Shown here in pieces: positions 41,166 to 51,671 of a stretch of 64,000 nucleotides of DNA (within the stretch, counting starts at the first letter, position 1; every line of letters begins with the position of its first letter). Source of the DNA: Granulicella sp. S156 (lineage in GTDB: Bacteria > Acidobacteriota > Terriglobia > Terriglobales > Acidobacteriaceae); contig NZ_LMUH01000022.1 of the NCBI RefSeq assembly GCF_009766105.1, positions 512,428 to 576,427 of the forward strand. The letters run 5' to 3'. The notes below the pieces were generated by a model. That model was not told where the DNA came from. It ran no database searches and worked only from the letters and a program-made list of their open reading frames with translations. Position numbers and translations under genes: made by a program.

Positions 41166-43814
41166 TCAACCCTCGCGGGTCAACAAAGCTACGGGAAACT
41201 CGCGCAGCAACTCGCCAAGGCGCATGGTTCCACCCTGCATCATCTTGTTGGTCATTACATTCTTCCAGCTACCTTCGGGAAATGCGAGCGAGGTATCGCC
41301 CCAGTCGCCACGTAGTGTCATCCAGAAACGCGGAACCACCGTCAGCACATTGTCCCCTCTGCGATAGGCAATCACATGCCCGCTCTTGGTTCCATTTGCG
41401 GTCATGGGCAGGTAGTCCGCTTCGGGAGCAAACCACTCCGGACGTCGTTCCCGCAGGCGCAGCGCACGCTGAATCACCCACAACTTCGGCAAGCCTTCGT
41501 CTATTCTCTCCATTACGGCTGCGGCATCCAGACCTTCGAGCTCAGCCAACAGCTGGCGACGCCGGTCATACTCCACCGGACGCCGATTATCCGGATCGAC
41601 GAGCGATAGATCCCACAGCTCGCCGCCCTGATAGAGGTCAGGCACACCGGGCGCGGTGTGCTTCATCAGCGTCTGGGAGAGCGAATTGATACGCCCGGCA
41701 AAAAGAATATTCGCGACAAACGCCTCGAGCTCGGCAATGAATCCTCCATCGGCCAGAATCGCATCGATGAATTTATTGACCGCATTCTCATAGGCCTCAT
41801 TGTTGGCAACCCAGCTGGTGCGGACCTTCGCCTCGCGCATGGCCTTCTGCATGTACTCCCGCAGGCGCTCGCCGCCAATGGGCCACGCACCGATCATGGT
41901 CTGATACAGGAACCACTGCGTGCCGCGATCAGGAAACTCTCCTGTGCGATAGTGCGTATTGTGCTTTGACCAACGCCTGACAGTCTGCGCAAAGACCTTC
42001 TGTACCTCACTGAGCACGAGCAGGCGTGCGCGCACATCGTCACTACGCTTGGTGTCATGCGTGCCAAGCGATGTCATGCTCTCGGGATGCGTGTGCTGCA
42101 TCGTCGCGTTGTATTCGTGAAACTGCGCGAGACTTAGGCCATCGTGTGACGGGTCGGAGCCCACCTCGTTCAACGCGATAAGACGGTTGAAGCAATAGAA
42201 GGCCGTATCTTCCACGCCTTTCGCCATCACCGGGCTTGTGAACTGCTGGAAGCGATAGACAAACTCGCTTTCGTTAGCGCCCCTCACCTTCAGTTGCAGG
42301 ACGTCGCTCATAAAGTCGAAGAGAGCCCCATCGATGTCCTGCCGGTTGTCTTTCGCACACTGGATCGCGCGGTCGATCACCAGCCGGTCTTCGTCCGTGA
42401 TCTCTTCGCGGTCGGGCATCACATAGGTCCGGTAGACCGAAAAACAGGCAGCCACCTCACGAATCGAACGGCGAATCTCCGCGCGTGTGAAATCACGCTG
42501 CTCGCGGTGGCTCTCGCAGACATCGACGAAGATATTGGTCAGCCGGTTCACGTCGCTGCCCAGAGCCTCCTGCGTAACAGCGATTTTCTTGTCATGGACA
42601 ATGGTTGGGAAGTCTGTGGACTCACCGGTGAACTTCGCATAGTACCTGCCGAGGTCACGCAGACCTTCGGGCTTCACCAGCACGTTCATGGCAGCGTTGA
42701 GAAAGTCGTATCCACTGGTCCCCTGTATTGGCCATGAGCTGCGCAGAAACTCTCCAGGCTCGAGGATCTTCTCGCCGACGATCCATGCTTCCGGAGCGCG
42801 ATCACGCAGACGCTGGCAGTATTGCAGTGGATCGCGCAGGCCATCGGGATGGTCGATGCGAACGCCGTCGAGCATCCCCTGTTTCAACCACTTCACGATC
42901 AGCGCGTGCGTCTCGTCAAAGACGTATTCCCGCTCGACGCGCAGGCCGATCAGAGTGTTCACGTCGAAGAAACGGCGATATCCGAGCTGCTGGTCCGCCG
43001 TCTTCCAGTAGGCCAGGCGATAGTGCTGCTGCGATAGAAACGCGTCGAGCGCGTCCGGGTTCGCATTCAACTCTTTTACGGCGCGATCGACGGCCTCGCA
43101 GACCCCGGCCTCTTCGCCACAGATACGATCGAGCAATCGATAGAGCACTCCCTTATCGCGATGACGCGCCAGCGTGGTGCGCCGGTCCGATAGATCCGGA
43201 TACGGCAAACGTCCATAGCTGGCAGCCAGGAAGTTCAGCGTATCGCTCTTTGCATAATCGGCAGCCCTGTTCAGAATGGCAAACAGACTTTCGGGAGCGA
43301 CGGGAAGCGCCTGTCCCGCGGCTTCTACCGTAAAGGTAGCTCCGCGCCGGACAACTTTAATGCCGCCCTCGCTCACAACGTGGCCATACTGATCGGCAAG
43401 AATCGGCACCAGCACTTTGTCGCGCAGGCGCTCTTCCGCCGAGTTCCAATCGATGTCGAAAAAACTTGCGTAACGGCTGCTTGTGCCGTTCTCCAACACG
43501 TCCCACCAGTAACGATTCTGTTCCCCGAGGCTCATGTGGTTGGGCACGATATCCAGTACCTGCCCCAGCCCCAATTCGTTCAGCCGCTTGCAGAAGCGTT
43601 CGTGCCCCTCCGCACCACCAAGCTCCTCATTCACCTTGCGATGATCGACGACGTCATAGCCATGCGTGCTTCCCGGCGCAGCCTGCAGGTAGGGCGACGT
43701 GTAGACATGGGTAACCCCAAGCGACTTCAGATAGTCGACGATCGAAGTAGCATCGTCGAAGGTAAAGTTTTTGTGCAGCTGCAGCCGATATGTCGACCTC
43801 GGAGTCTTCGCCAT
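41166..43814 (-). CDS. treY: Malto-oligosyltrehalose synthase
   Basis: An 882-aa GH13 isomerase that converts the reducing-end alpha-1,4 bond of maltodextrins to alpha,alpha-1,1. The start MAKTPRSTYRLQLHKNFTFD and GVTHVYTSPYLQAAPGSTHG are diagnostic. VDGVRIDHPDGLRDP (as MLDGVRIDHPDGLRDP) and EAWIVGEKILEPGE carry the catalytic Asp and Glu. KGVEDTAFYCFNRLIALNEV and GTHDTKRSDDVRARL with MKHTAPGVPDLYQGGELWDL are also typical. First gene of the leftward treY-treZ pair. The 231 bp upstream to GH15 hold its promoter and a GCGGTTTCACCGC palindrome near 43855. Confidence 0.97.
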   Translation of the reverse strand: MAKTPRSTYRLQLHKNFTFDDATSIVDYLKSLGVTHVYTSPYLQAAPGSTHGYDVVDHRKVNEELGGAEGHERFCKRLNELGLGQVLDIVPNHMSLGEQNRYWWDVLENGTSSRYASFFDIDWNSAEERLRDKVLVPILADQYGHVVSEGGIKVVRRGATFTVEAAGQALPVAPESLFAILNRAADYAKSDTLNFLAASYGRLPYPDLSDRRTTLARHRDKGVLYRLLDRICGEEAGVCEAVDRAVKELNANPDALDAFLSQQHYRLAYWKTADQQLGYRRFFDVNTLIGLRVEREYVFDETHALIVKWLKQGMLDGVRIDHPDGLRDPLQYCQRLRDRAPEAWIVGEKILEPGEFLRSSWPIQGTSGYDFLNAAMNVLVKPEGLRDLGRYYAKFTGESTDFPTIVHDKKIAVTQEALGSDVNRLTNIFVDVCESHREQRDFTRAEIRRSIREVAACFSVYRTYVMPDREEITDEDRLVIDRAIQCAKDNRQDIDGALFDFMSDVLQLKVRGANESEFVYRFQQFTSPVMAKGVEDTAFYCFNRLIALNEVGSDPSHDGLSLAQFHEYNATMQHTHPESMTSLGTHDTKRSDDVRARLLVLSEVQKVFAQTVRRWSKHNTHYRTGEFPDRGTQWFLYQTMIGAWPIGGERLREYMQKAMREAKVRTSWVANNEAYENAVNKFIDAILADGGFIAELEAFVANILFAGRINSLSQTLMKHTAPGVPDLYQGGELWDLSLVDPDNRRPVEYDRRRQLLAELEGLDAAAVMERIDEGLPKLWVIQRALRLRERRPEWFAPEADYLPMTANGTKSGHVIAYRRGDNVLTVVPRFWMTLRGDWGDTSLAFPEGSWKNVMTNKMMQGGTMRLGELLREFPVALLTREG

Positions 43815-44045
43815 CTGAATGGTCTTGTCCCATCTGTGGATACATGCGTTAGAGCGGTTTCACCGCTGTGATTTCGCATTCAATGCGGGTTTCTTTACAG
43901 AAAACCACACAAACATCTTTCACTTCGCTCTACAGCTGTTATGAAACCGATTCAGCCCGCGAAATGCCCATCGGTCGTGAACGACCCGTATAGATCAAAT
44001 AGAGTCGATTCCTGATACCTGAGGTTGCATTGAGACGATAATCAG

Positions 44046-45896
44046 CTACTTGGCTGCCACAAAAGGCTGGGGTTGCCAGTGGCCCGAAAGCGTGAACGCT
44101 GCATGAATCAGTGCGATATGCGAGAGTGCCTGTGGAAAGTTGCCCAGCATACGCTTATTTACAGGATCGTACTCCTCACTCAACAAGCCTACATCGTTGC
44201 GTAGTGCCAGCAGACGATGAAACATCTCGCTGGCCTCCTCCTTCCGTCCCATCAGATGAAGGTTGACCACGAGCCAGAAACTACAGGCCAGAAATGTGCC
44301 CTCGTCGCCTTTCAAGCCGTCCGGAGTGGCTGCTGGAATGTAGCGCCGCACTAAGCCATTCCTGGTTAGTTGTTTCTGAATGGCATCTACAGTGCCGACA
44401 ATGCGAGGGTCATCCATCGGCAGAAAACCAACCAGACCCAACCGCAGACAGGAGGCGTCGAGTTCCTTCGAGCCATAGCTTTGCGTGAAAGCATTGAGTT
44501 TTTTATTGAAACCCTTCGCGCAAATCTCCTTGTGCAACATATCGCGGTTCTTGCGCCAGCGTTTGACGTCGCCTCCGCCGTCGAAACGCTCGTAGTTCTT
44601 AAGCGCACGGTCAAGTGCGACCCAGGCCATCACCTTGCTATGAACGAAGTGCTGACGTCCGCCGCGCGTCTCCCAGATACCCTCGTCCGGCTCCGGCCAG
44701 ACCTTGCACAGGTGGTCGATGAGCGCAGCCTGCAATGCGGAGGCAGGAACGCGGATGTCCTCATCGGCTTCCGGCGTGTTGTACAGCGCGGTCGCGACTT
44801 CGCCAAAGACATCCAGTTGAAATTGTTTGGCCGCAGCATTGCCGAAGCGCACAGGCAGGGAGTCCTCATAACCCCGCAGCCAATCGGCGTTCCATTCAAT
44901 CAATTGCCGCTCACCACTAATGCCATAGATGGTCTGCACCTGGCCAGGAGAGCCGGCAATCGCACGCAGAAGCCAGAGACGCCACTGCACGGCCTCCTCG
45001 GTGTAGCCGGCGCGCATCAGCACCAGCAAGGTAAATGACGTGTCGCGCAGCCAGCAGTAGCGGTAATCCCAGTTGCGTTCGCCGCCAATCTTCTCCGGCA
45101 GCCCGGCGGTCACCGCAGCGACGATGCCGCCGGAGGGCCGATAGGTCATCGCCTTCAGCGTCATCAGACTCCGTGCGACGGCATCCGCATACTCACCCTC
45201 GTACTTCGACCGTGCCGTCCACTCGCACCAGTAATCCTGCGTATCGCGAAGAGCATCTTCGGGGGGCACGCGCTCCGGCACCACTTCGGTCGAACCGGCG
45301 TAGGTCAACACAAAACACGTCCGGTCGCCTTCGCGGAGAGTGAACTCGCTGACCGTCTTCAGCCCCTCACCCTGTAATTCGACCGGCTTACCTTTCACGC
45401 ACTCACTGTGCAGCACTACCATGTGCGGGCCGGCAACCGCACGCAACTCGTTGCCCTTTTTTGTGACCCAGGGGATTGTGAGACCGTAGTCGAAGCGGAT
45501 GGCGAGTTCCATGCGCATCTTCACTTTGCCGCGAACGCCGGTCACAATACGGACAACGTCGGAGTGCTTGCCCCGTGGCGGCATGAAGTCAGTGAGACTG
45601 ACCGCGCCTTCTTCGGTGACAAACGTTGTTTCAACAATCATGGTTCCGGGCAGGTAACGCCTGGTAATCGAACGGATTTCGTCCTCGGGCCGTATGCGCC
45701 AGTAACCATTTTCTGCCGTTCCCAGCAGCGCAGCAAAACACGCCCCATCTGAAAAAGATGGCCAGCACAACCAGTCGATCGAACCCTCACGGCTGACCAG
45801 CGCCGCGGTTTCGCAATCGCCGATAAGGGCGTAGTCCTCAATGCGGGCCGCGTGCAGCGGTACCTGCTTCTCTTCTTTTCCGAACCACTTCGACAC
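44046..45896 (-). CDS. GH15 family glucoamylase/trehalase-like hydrolase
   Basis: A 616-aa cytosolic enzyme: YALIGDCETAALVSREGSID, WLCWPSFSDGACFAALLG, GERNWDYRYCWLRDTSF near 268 and MTYRPSGGIVAAVT before it. Catalytic acid is likely in DEGIWETRG near 402; the base in GLLSEEYDP near 567, followed by NKRMLGNFPQALSHIALI. Prokaryotic GH15 enzymes of this kind hydrolyse maltodextrins or trehalose to glucose. The GTG at 45896 is preferred because GGAGG lies 4 nt upstream; a longer frame to 45959 has no proper site. It is divergent from glgE and may set the balance of the trehalose-glucan cycle. Confidence 0.9.
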   Translation of the reverse strand: MSKWFGKEEKQVPLHAARIEDYALIGDCETAALVSREGSIDWLCWPSFSDGACFAALLGTAENGYWRIRPEDEIRSITRRYLPGTMIVETTFVTEEGAVSLTDFMPPRGKHSDVVRIVTGVRGKVKMRMELAIRFDYGLTIPWVTKKGNELRAVAGPHMVVLHSECVKGKPVELQGEGLKTVSEFTLREGDRTCFVLTYAGSTEVVPERVPPEDALRDTQDYWCEWTARSKYEGEYADAVARSLMTLKAMTYRPSGGIVAAVTAGLPEKIGGERNWDYRYCWLRDTSFTLLVLMRAGYTEEAVQWRLWLLRAIAGSPGQVQTIYGISGERQLIEWNADWLRGYEDSLPVRFGNAAAKQFQLDVFGEVATALYNTPEADEDIRVPASALQAALIDHLCKVWPEPDEGIWETRGGRQHFVHSKVMAWVALDRALKNYERFDGGGDVKRWRKNRDMLHKEICAKGFNKKLNAFTQSYGSKELDASCLRLGLVGFLPMDDPRIVGTVDAIQKQLTRNGLVRRYIPAATPDGLKGDEGTFLACSFWLVVNLHLMGRKEEASEMFHRLLALRNDVGLLSEEYDPVNKRMLGNFPQALSHIALIHAAFTLSGHWQPQPFVAAK

Positions 45897-46104
45897 GATC
45901 CCTCCAAGTCGGACCCGATTCATTGCTCCACAGCACAACCAGCTTTGGTCCCTCTGCATCCCTTACCCTTTAGAGGACGGGTGTAAGGTGGAGACGCTGG
46001 GAAGACATCTTCCACCGTTGGATGCGTCCTGGCAGGATACGCGTTTCGTGTTGGCTGCAAACGCATGAATTTACGAAAGATCGACGCAGGAGAGAACGTA
46101 CAGC

Positions 46105-48120
46105 ATGAAACCGAGTGAGGGCCGCCGCCGCATCGTCATCGAAGAGATTCAACCACAGGTCGATGCTGGCCGTTATCCCGCAAAACGCGTCACAGGAGAC
46201 CTCGTCGAGGTCACAGCAGCGATCTTTGGCGACGGACATGATCACGTTGCAGCCCGGCTGCTGTATCGCCATGAGTCGCAAAAGAAATGGGCTTCTGTTC
46301 CTTTCCAGGAGCTCACGAACGATATGTGGACAGCCAGTTTTCCCGTCGACAAGCTCGGCATGTGGCGCTTCACCGTCGAGGCCTGGGTCGACCACTTTGA
46401 CACGTGGGTGCATGATCTGGGCAAACGACTCGCCGCTCAACCCGACCCAAAAGAGCCCACGCCACAGGCGACGCCGCAGGATATTCCACTGGCTCTGCGC
46501 ATCGGAGCAGACCACCTGGAGGCAGCCGCTTCGCGGGCTAAGGGAGAGGATGCGAACCGTCTGAAACTGGCTACGGAGCAGCTGCGGACACTCGCGGAGG
46601 CAAAGCTTCCGTTCTACGAGTCGCCCATCACCCCTGAATTGGAAGAACTCGCGGCAAAGTATCCCGATCTTTCGTTTGCGACAAAGTATCCGGTGGAGCT
46701 GCCGTTATGGGTCGATCGCGAACGTGCGCGTTTTTCGAGCTGGTATGAGCTGTTTCCGCGTTCGGCCTCGCCGGTCCCGGGCCGGCATGGCACCTTGAAA
46801 GACGTCGAGGCCCGGCTTCCAGAGATCGCCGCAATGGGCTTCGATGTGGTCTACCTGCCACCGATTCACCCCATTGGGGTCGCGTTTCGCAAAGGCAAGA
46901 ACAACTCCGTCACGGCTGAGCCGGGCGAGGAAGGCAGCCCCTGGGCCATTGGTTCTGCCGAAGGCGGCCACACGGAGATCCATCCGAAGCTGGGTACACT
47001 GGCCGACTTCGACAACCTCGTACAAGCAGCGCAGGCACAGGGTATGGAACTGGCGCTGGATATCGCCTTTCAATGCTCGCCCGACCACCCGTGGGTAAAA
47101 CAGCATCCAGCGTGGTTCGTTCATCGGCCCGATGGAACGATCCAATATGCCGAGAACCCACCAAAGAAGTATCAGGACATCTATCCGCTGAACTTCGAAT
47201 CCAGCGACTGGCGCGGACTTTGGGATGCGCTCTTCGGCGTCTTCAAGTTCTGGGTCGACCGCGGCGTGCGCGTCTTCCGCGTCGACAACCCCCACACCAA
47301 GGCGCTGCCGTTCTGGAAGTGGTGCATCGCAGAGGTTCAAAGCACAGCACCCGACAGCCTCTTTCTCGCCGAAGCGTTCACACGCCCGCATGTGATGTAC
47401 TCCCTAGCCAAGGGAGGCTTCACCCAGAGCTATACCTACTTCACATGGCGCACCGACAAGCCTGACTTGCAGAGCTATTTTGAGGAGCTGACCCAGCCGC
47501 CCGTCTCGGACTTCTTCCGCCCCAATGTCTGGCCGAACACACCCGACATCCTGCACGAGCAGCTCCAGACCGGCGGCCGGCCCATGTTCATGCAGCGTGT
47601 GATCCTGGCCGCAACGCTCTCTGCAAACTACGGCATCTATGGCCCGGCCTATGAGCTTTGTGAAGGCCGCCCGGCAGCGCCGTCGTCAGGAAAGACCGGG
47701 TCGGAGGAGTATCTCGACAGCGAGAAGTATCAGATTCGCGAATGGGATCGCTCGTCACCGCAGTCCATTGCCCCGCTCATCACGCAGCTCAACAAGATTC
47801 GCCACGAACACCCTGCGCTGCAACGCAATGAGAGCCTGCACTTCCATCCGTGCCCGAACCCGAGCATTCTCTGCTATTCGAAGTCGACGCCGGACTTCTC
47901 GGATACGATCCTCGTCGCGGTCAATCTAGACCCACTCAACGAACAGGCTGGGATCATCAATCTCGCGCTCGACAAGCTCGGACTGCCCTGGCAGGGAAGT
48001 TTTGAGGTCGAGGATCTGCTCACCGGCGCTCGCTATCTGTGGCACGATCAGTGGAACTACGTCGCGCTCAAACCCAGCGTGATACCGGCGCATGTGTTTC
48101 GGATCGTGAGGCCAACCTGA
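46105..48120 (+). CDS. glgE: Alpha-1,4-glucan:maltose-1-phosphate maltosyltransferase
   Basis: A 671-aa GH13_3 enzyme that lengthens alpha-glucan using maltose-1-phosphate. Signs: N-domain RRRIVIEEIQPQVDAGRYPA, LWVDRERARFSSWYELFPRS near 201, MGFDVVYLPPIHPIGVAFRK near 247, nucleophile aspartate in RVFRVDNPHTKALPFW near 388-403, acid/base glutamate in SLFLAEAFTRP near 416-426, and GPAYELCEGRP near 513. The typical C-terminal DNILVAVNLDP-type ending is present as SDTILVAVNLDP. It is divergent from GH15 and 173 bp before treS. Together with the TreS-maltokinase fusion it makes the GlgE pathway. Confidence 0.97.
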   Translation: MKPSEGRRRIVIEEIQPQVDAGRYPAKRVTGDLVEVTAAIFGDGHDHVAARLLYRHESQKKWASVPFQELTNDMWTASFPVDKLGMWRFTVEAWVDHFDTWVHDLGKRLAAQPDPKEPTPQATPQDIPLALRIGADHLEAAASRAKGEDANRLKLATEQLRTLAEAKLPFYESPITPELEELAAKYPDLSFATKYPVELPLWVDRERARFSSWYELFPRSASPVPGRHGTLKDVEARLPEIAAMGFDVVYLPPIHPIGVAFRKGKNNSVTAEPGEEGSPWAIGSAEGGHTEIHPKLGTLADFDNLVQAAQAQGMELALDIAFQCSPDHPWVKQHPAWFVHRPDGTIQYAENPPKKYQDIYPLNFESSDWRGLWDALFGVFKFWVDRGVRVFRVDNPHTKALPFWKWCIAEVQSTAPDSLFLAEAFTRPHVMYSLAKGGFTQSYTYFTWRTDKPDLQSYFEELTQPPVSDFFRPNVWPNTPDILHEQLQTGGRPMFMQRVILAATLSANYGIYGPAYELCEGRPAAPSSGKTGSEEYLDSEKYQIREWDRSSPQSIAPLITQLNKIRHEHPALQRNESLHFHPCPNPSILCYSKSTPDFSDTILVAVNLDPLNEQAGIINLALDKLGLPWQGSFEVEDLLTGARYLWHDQWNYVALKPSVIPAHVFRIVRPT

Positions 48121-48293
48121 AGTCCGAATTTCTTTTCTTTGGACACCGCGAGGTTGGCGGGTGGACGATATTGGAACAAAAGATGTGCCTAGCCTTCGAA
48201 AGTTTCTAGAGAGTCCTGAAGGCTGACCACCGCAGCTTCTAAATCTGCATCCAACTCCCTCAGGAGCCCCAGCACGAGAGAGGCCTTTTACGA

Positions 48294-51200
48294 GTGAAGA
48301 AACCCTGTAGCGCCACCGATCCGCTCTGGTACAAAGACGCGATCATCTATGAGATCCATGTGCGTGCCTTCGCCGACTCCAACGACGATGGCATCGGCGA
48401 CTTCCAAGGCTTGATCTCCAAGCTCGACTATCTGCAGGACCTCGGCGTTACCTGCCTCTGGGTTCTGCCGTTCTTCCCCTCGCCGCTGCGGGACGACGGC
48501 TATGACATCGCCAATTACACCAATGTCAACCCTTCCTACGGGACGATTGAGGACTTCAAACAGTTCCTCGACGAAGCGCATGCGCGCAACATGCAGGTGA
48601 TGATCGAGCTCGTCATCAACCACACCAGCGATCAGCATCCGTGGTTCCAGCGCGCGCGCCACGCTCCCAAGGGCAGCCCCGAGCGTGATTACTACGTGTG
48701 GAGCGATACCGACCAGATCTACAAGGACGCCCGTATCATCTTCACCGATACGGAAAAGTCGAACTGGACGTGGGACGAAGAGGCCCAGCAGTATTACTGG
48801 CATCGCTTCTTCTCGCACCAGCCTGATCTGAACTTCGACAACCCGGCAGTGATGGAAGAGGTGCTGAAAGCGATGCGCTTCTGGCTCGACATGGGCGTCG
48901 ATGCCATGCGCATGGACGCGATTCCCTACCTCGTGGAGCGCGACGGCACCAACTGCGAGAACCTGCCCGAGACCCATGCCGCGATCAAAGCCATCCGAGC
49001 GGCGATCGATGAAGGCTATGAGAACCGCCTGGTGCTCGCCGAAGCCAACCAGTGGCCGGCCGATGTGCGGCCCTACTTTGGCGACGGCGACGAGTGCCAC
49101 ATGGCGTTCCACTTCCCACTGATGCCACGCATGTACATGGCGCTGCGGCAGGAGGATCGCCTGCCCATCACCGACATCATGGCGCAGACGCCTGGAATCC
49201 CCGATAACTGTCAGTGGGGCCTCTTCCTGCGCAACCACGACGAACTCACGCTCGAGATGGTGACCGATGACGAGCGCGACTACATGTATATGGCCTACTC
49301 GGCCGATCCACGCATGCGCGTTAATGTTGGGATTCGCCGCCGCCTGGCACCCCTGCTCGACAACAACCGCCGCCGCATCGAGCTGATGAACTCCCTGCTG
49401 CTCAGCTTCCCCGGAACGCCGATCATGTACTACGGCGACGAGCTCGGCATGGGCGACAACATCTATCTCGGCGACCGCAACGGCGTACGCACGCCCATGC
49501 AGTGGAACTCCGACCGCAACGCTGGCTTCAGCAAGGCAGTGCCTGCCAGGCTCTACTTCCCGGTCATTATGGACCCCGTTTGGGGCTACCAAGCGATCAA
49601 CGTAGAGGCCCAGCAGAGCGATCCCTCTTCGCTGCTGCACTGGACGCGCAACATGATTGCGCTGCGCAAATTATTCCAGGTCTTCGGCCGGGGCACGCTC
49701 GAATTTCTGCATCCGGAAAACCGCAAGGTTCTGGCTTATATCCGCGACCTCCAGCGCGAAGATGGCTCGCCGGAGACGGTGCTCTGCGTCGCTAACCTTT
49801 CACGCTTTGCGCAACCGGTAGCGCTTGACCTGGCTAAATTCGCCGGACGGCAGCCCGTTGAAATGCTGGGCTACGTCGCGTTCCCCGAGATCACCGATCA
49901 GCCCTACCCGCTGACGCTCGCGCCCTACAGCTTCTTCTGGCTGGAACTGCAACCCGCAGCACCCAAGCCGGAAGCTCCCACCATTGAATCTCCCACGGAG
50001 AACGAGGCGCTAGCGGGTATCGCACCGAACAGTGCACCGGCATCCCACCCCTTGTCCATCGGCAGCCTTCTGGAAGGTGGAGGGCACGAACTCCTGCAGC
50101 AATTGCTGCCGAACTATCTGGAGCAACAACGGTGGTTTGGAAGCAAATCACGGAAGATTCGCTCTGCCGTCGTTGGCGCTTCCATGGCGCTCGCTGGAGA
50201 CGAGTACAGCATCGCGCTGATCGACGTCACCTATGACAATGGAAGTGCAGAACGCTACCAGCTTCCACTCTCCATCGCAGCAGGCGATTCGGCAGAGGCC
50301 TTGCGCAAATCGTCACCGAAAGCGATCCTGGCAACGCTGGGGGATGCGACGAACGGGTCTGTACTTTACGATGCCACGGCAAGCGAAGGTTTTCGTCAGG
50401 CACTGTTTGGGGTGTTTACAACCTCGACAAAAGACGGTGCGACCATTCTGGCCACGCACTCGCCGGTATTCAATCCCACCAGCCTTACAGGAACGGAGTC
50501 TCGTGTGGGCTCGGCAGAGCAGTCCAATACCAGTCTTCTATTCGATCAAAAAGCGATCCTCAAACTCTTCCGGCGGCTGGAACCCGGCGAAAATCCTGAC
50601 GTGGAGATAAGCCGCTTTCTCACCGATGTCGCGCACTTCGACCGCATCCCAGCCTATCTGGGCGAGCTTCATCATAACGATGGAACAACCCTCGCCTTTC
50701 TTCAGGCGTTCGCGGCCAACGAGGGCGACGGGTGGTCGTGGTTCTCGGAAGAGCTGATCCGGTTCTACGAATCAGTTGCGAACTCACCGCAACCCGCGTC
50801 CTACGGCAAGCCTGCAAGCTTTCTCGCGGAAGCGGAGATTCCGCAGGACGCGCAGGAGCATGCAGGCTTTTCACTCGAAGCAGCGGCGCTGATTGGAACT
50901 CGAACGGCGCAGATGCATCTTGCCCTGGCAACGCCGACAGACGACATCGCGTTCTCAGCCGAGCCCACTTCCACCGAAGACCTGACTCGCGACTCTGCAC
51001 GCATTCGCGAGCAGGTCGAGCAGGCGTTAGGAGCGCTCAAACGCAATCTTGCGACGATCCCCGACGATCTGGTCGACCGCGCTGCGTTGCTCCTGAGCCG
51101 TCGCAGCGACCTTCTGCAGCGCACTCGGGCGCTCGCGACGGATGCCCCTGCAGCCTTCGGTGAACGTATCCGCATCCACGGCGACTATCATTTAGGCCAA

Positions 51201-51638
51201 CTGCTGCACGCGAAATCGGACTTTTTGATCGTCGATTTTGAGGGCGAGCCCGCTCGGTCGCTCGAAGAACGCCGCCAGAAACACTCGCCACTGAAGGATG
51301 TTGCCGGCATGTTGCGCAGCTTTAGCTATGCCTCGCGTTCAACACTTGACCGTTACACACAGCGCCGCCCTGAACAGTCAGGAGCCCTCGCTGGATGGGC
51401 ATCACTCTGGGAAAATGCCGTATCGGTAAAGTTTCTTCAGGCCTACCGCGAAACAATACACGGGGCTGGAGTACAGGGGGCCTCGCTGCTCCCAAAACCA
51501 CCCCAGGCTGAGACCCTGCTGCATGCCTTGTTGCTTGAAAAATCGCTCTACGAACTGCTCTACGAGTTGAACAACCGGCCCGATTGGTTGCATATTCCAC
51601 TTAGCGGCTTGCTTGCGCTCGCCCGTGATACTGCTTAA
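48294..51638 (+). CDS. treS: Trehalose synthase-maltokinase fusion
   Basis: An 1114-aa bifunctional protein. Residues 1 to about 560 are trehalose synthase (GH13_16): [40 protein letters not shown] near 205 with the nucleophile, [20 protein letters not shown] near 247 and [13 protein letters not shown] near 313. Residues from about 600 are a maltokinase: [20 protein letters not shown] near 604, the catalytic [20 protein letters not shown] near 961, [20 protein letters not shown] near 980, [14 protein letters not shown]. The fusion turns trehalose to maltose-1-phosphate for GlgE. The start is the GTG at 48294 after GAGAGG. Such fusions are common in this phylum. Confidence 0.96.
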   Translation: MKKPCSATDPLWYKDAIIYEIHVRAFADSNDDGIGDFQGLISKLDYLQDLGVTCLWVLPFFPSPLRDDGYDIANYTNVNPSYGTIEDFKQFLDEAHARNMQVMIELVINHTSDQHPWFQRARHAPKGSPERDYYVWSDTDQIYKDARIIFTDTEKSNWTWDEEAQQYYWHRFFSHQPDLNFDNPAVMEEVLKAMRFWLDMGVDAMRMDAIPYLVERDGTNCENLPETHAAIKAIRAAIDEGYENRLVLAEANQWPADVRPYFGDGDECHMAFHFPLMPRMYMALRQEDRLPITDIMAQTPGIPDNCQWGLFLRNHDELTLEMVTDDERDYMYMAYSADPRMRVNVGIRRRLAPLLDNNRRRIELMNSLLLSFPGTPIMYYGDELGMGDNIYLGDRNGVRTPMQWNSDRNAGFSKAVPARLYFPVIMDPVWGYQAINVEAQQSDPSSLLHWTRNMIALRKLFQVFGRGTLEFLHPENRKVLAYIRDLQREDGSPETVLCVANLSRFAQPVALDLAKFAGRQPVEMLGYVAFPEITDQPYPLTLAPYSFFWLELQPAAPKPEAPTIESPTENEALAGIAPNSAPASHPLSIGSLLEGGGHELLQQLLPNYLEQQRWFGSKSRKIRSAVVGASMALAGDEYSIALIDVTYDNGSAERYQLPLSIAAGDSAEALRKSSPKAILATLGDATNGSVLYDATASEGFRQALFGVFTTSTKDGATILATHSPVFNPTSLTGTESRVGSAEQSNTSLLFDQKAILKLFRRLEPGENPDVEISRFLTDVAHFDRIPAYLGELHHNDGTTLAFLQAFAANEGDGWSWFSEELIRFYESVANSPQPASYGKPASFLAEAEIPQDAQEHAGFSLEAAALIGTRTAQMHLALATPTDDIAFSAEPTSTEDLTRDSARIREQVEQALGALKRNLATIPDDLVDRAALLLSRRSDLLQRTRALATDAPAAFGERIRIHGDYHLGQLLHAKSDFLIVDFEGEPARSLEERRQKHSPLKDVAGMLRSFSYASRSTLDRYTQRRPEQSGALAGWASLWENAVSVKFLQAYRETIHGAGVQGASLLPKPPQAETLLHALLLEKSLYELLYELNNRPDWLHIPLSGLLALARDTA

Positions 51639-51671
51639 ATCGTCTATCGTTGCATTGTCTTGTAAAAACTC

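Noticed and set aside
48288..49640. 450-aa minus-strand frame
   Set aside because: Antisense to the TreS part of the fusion.
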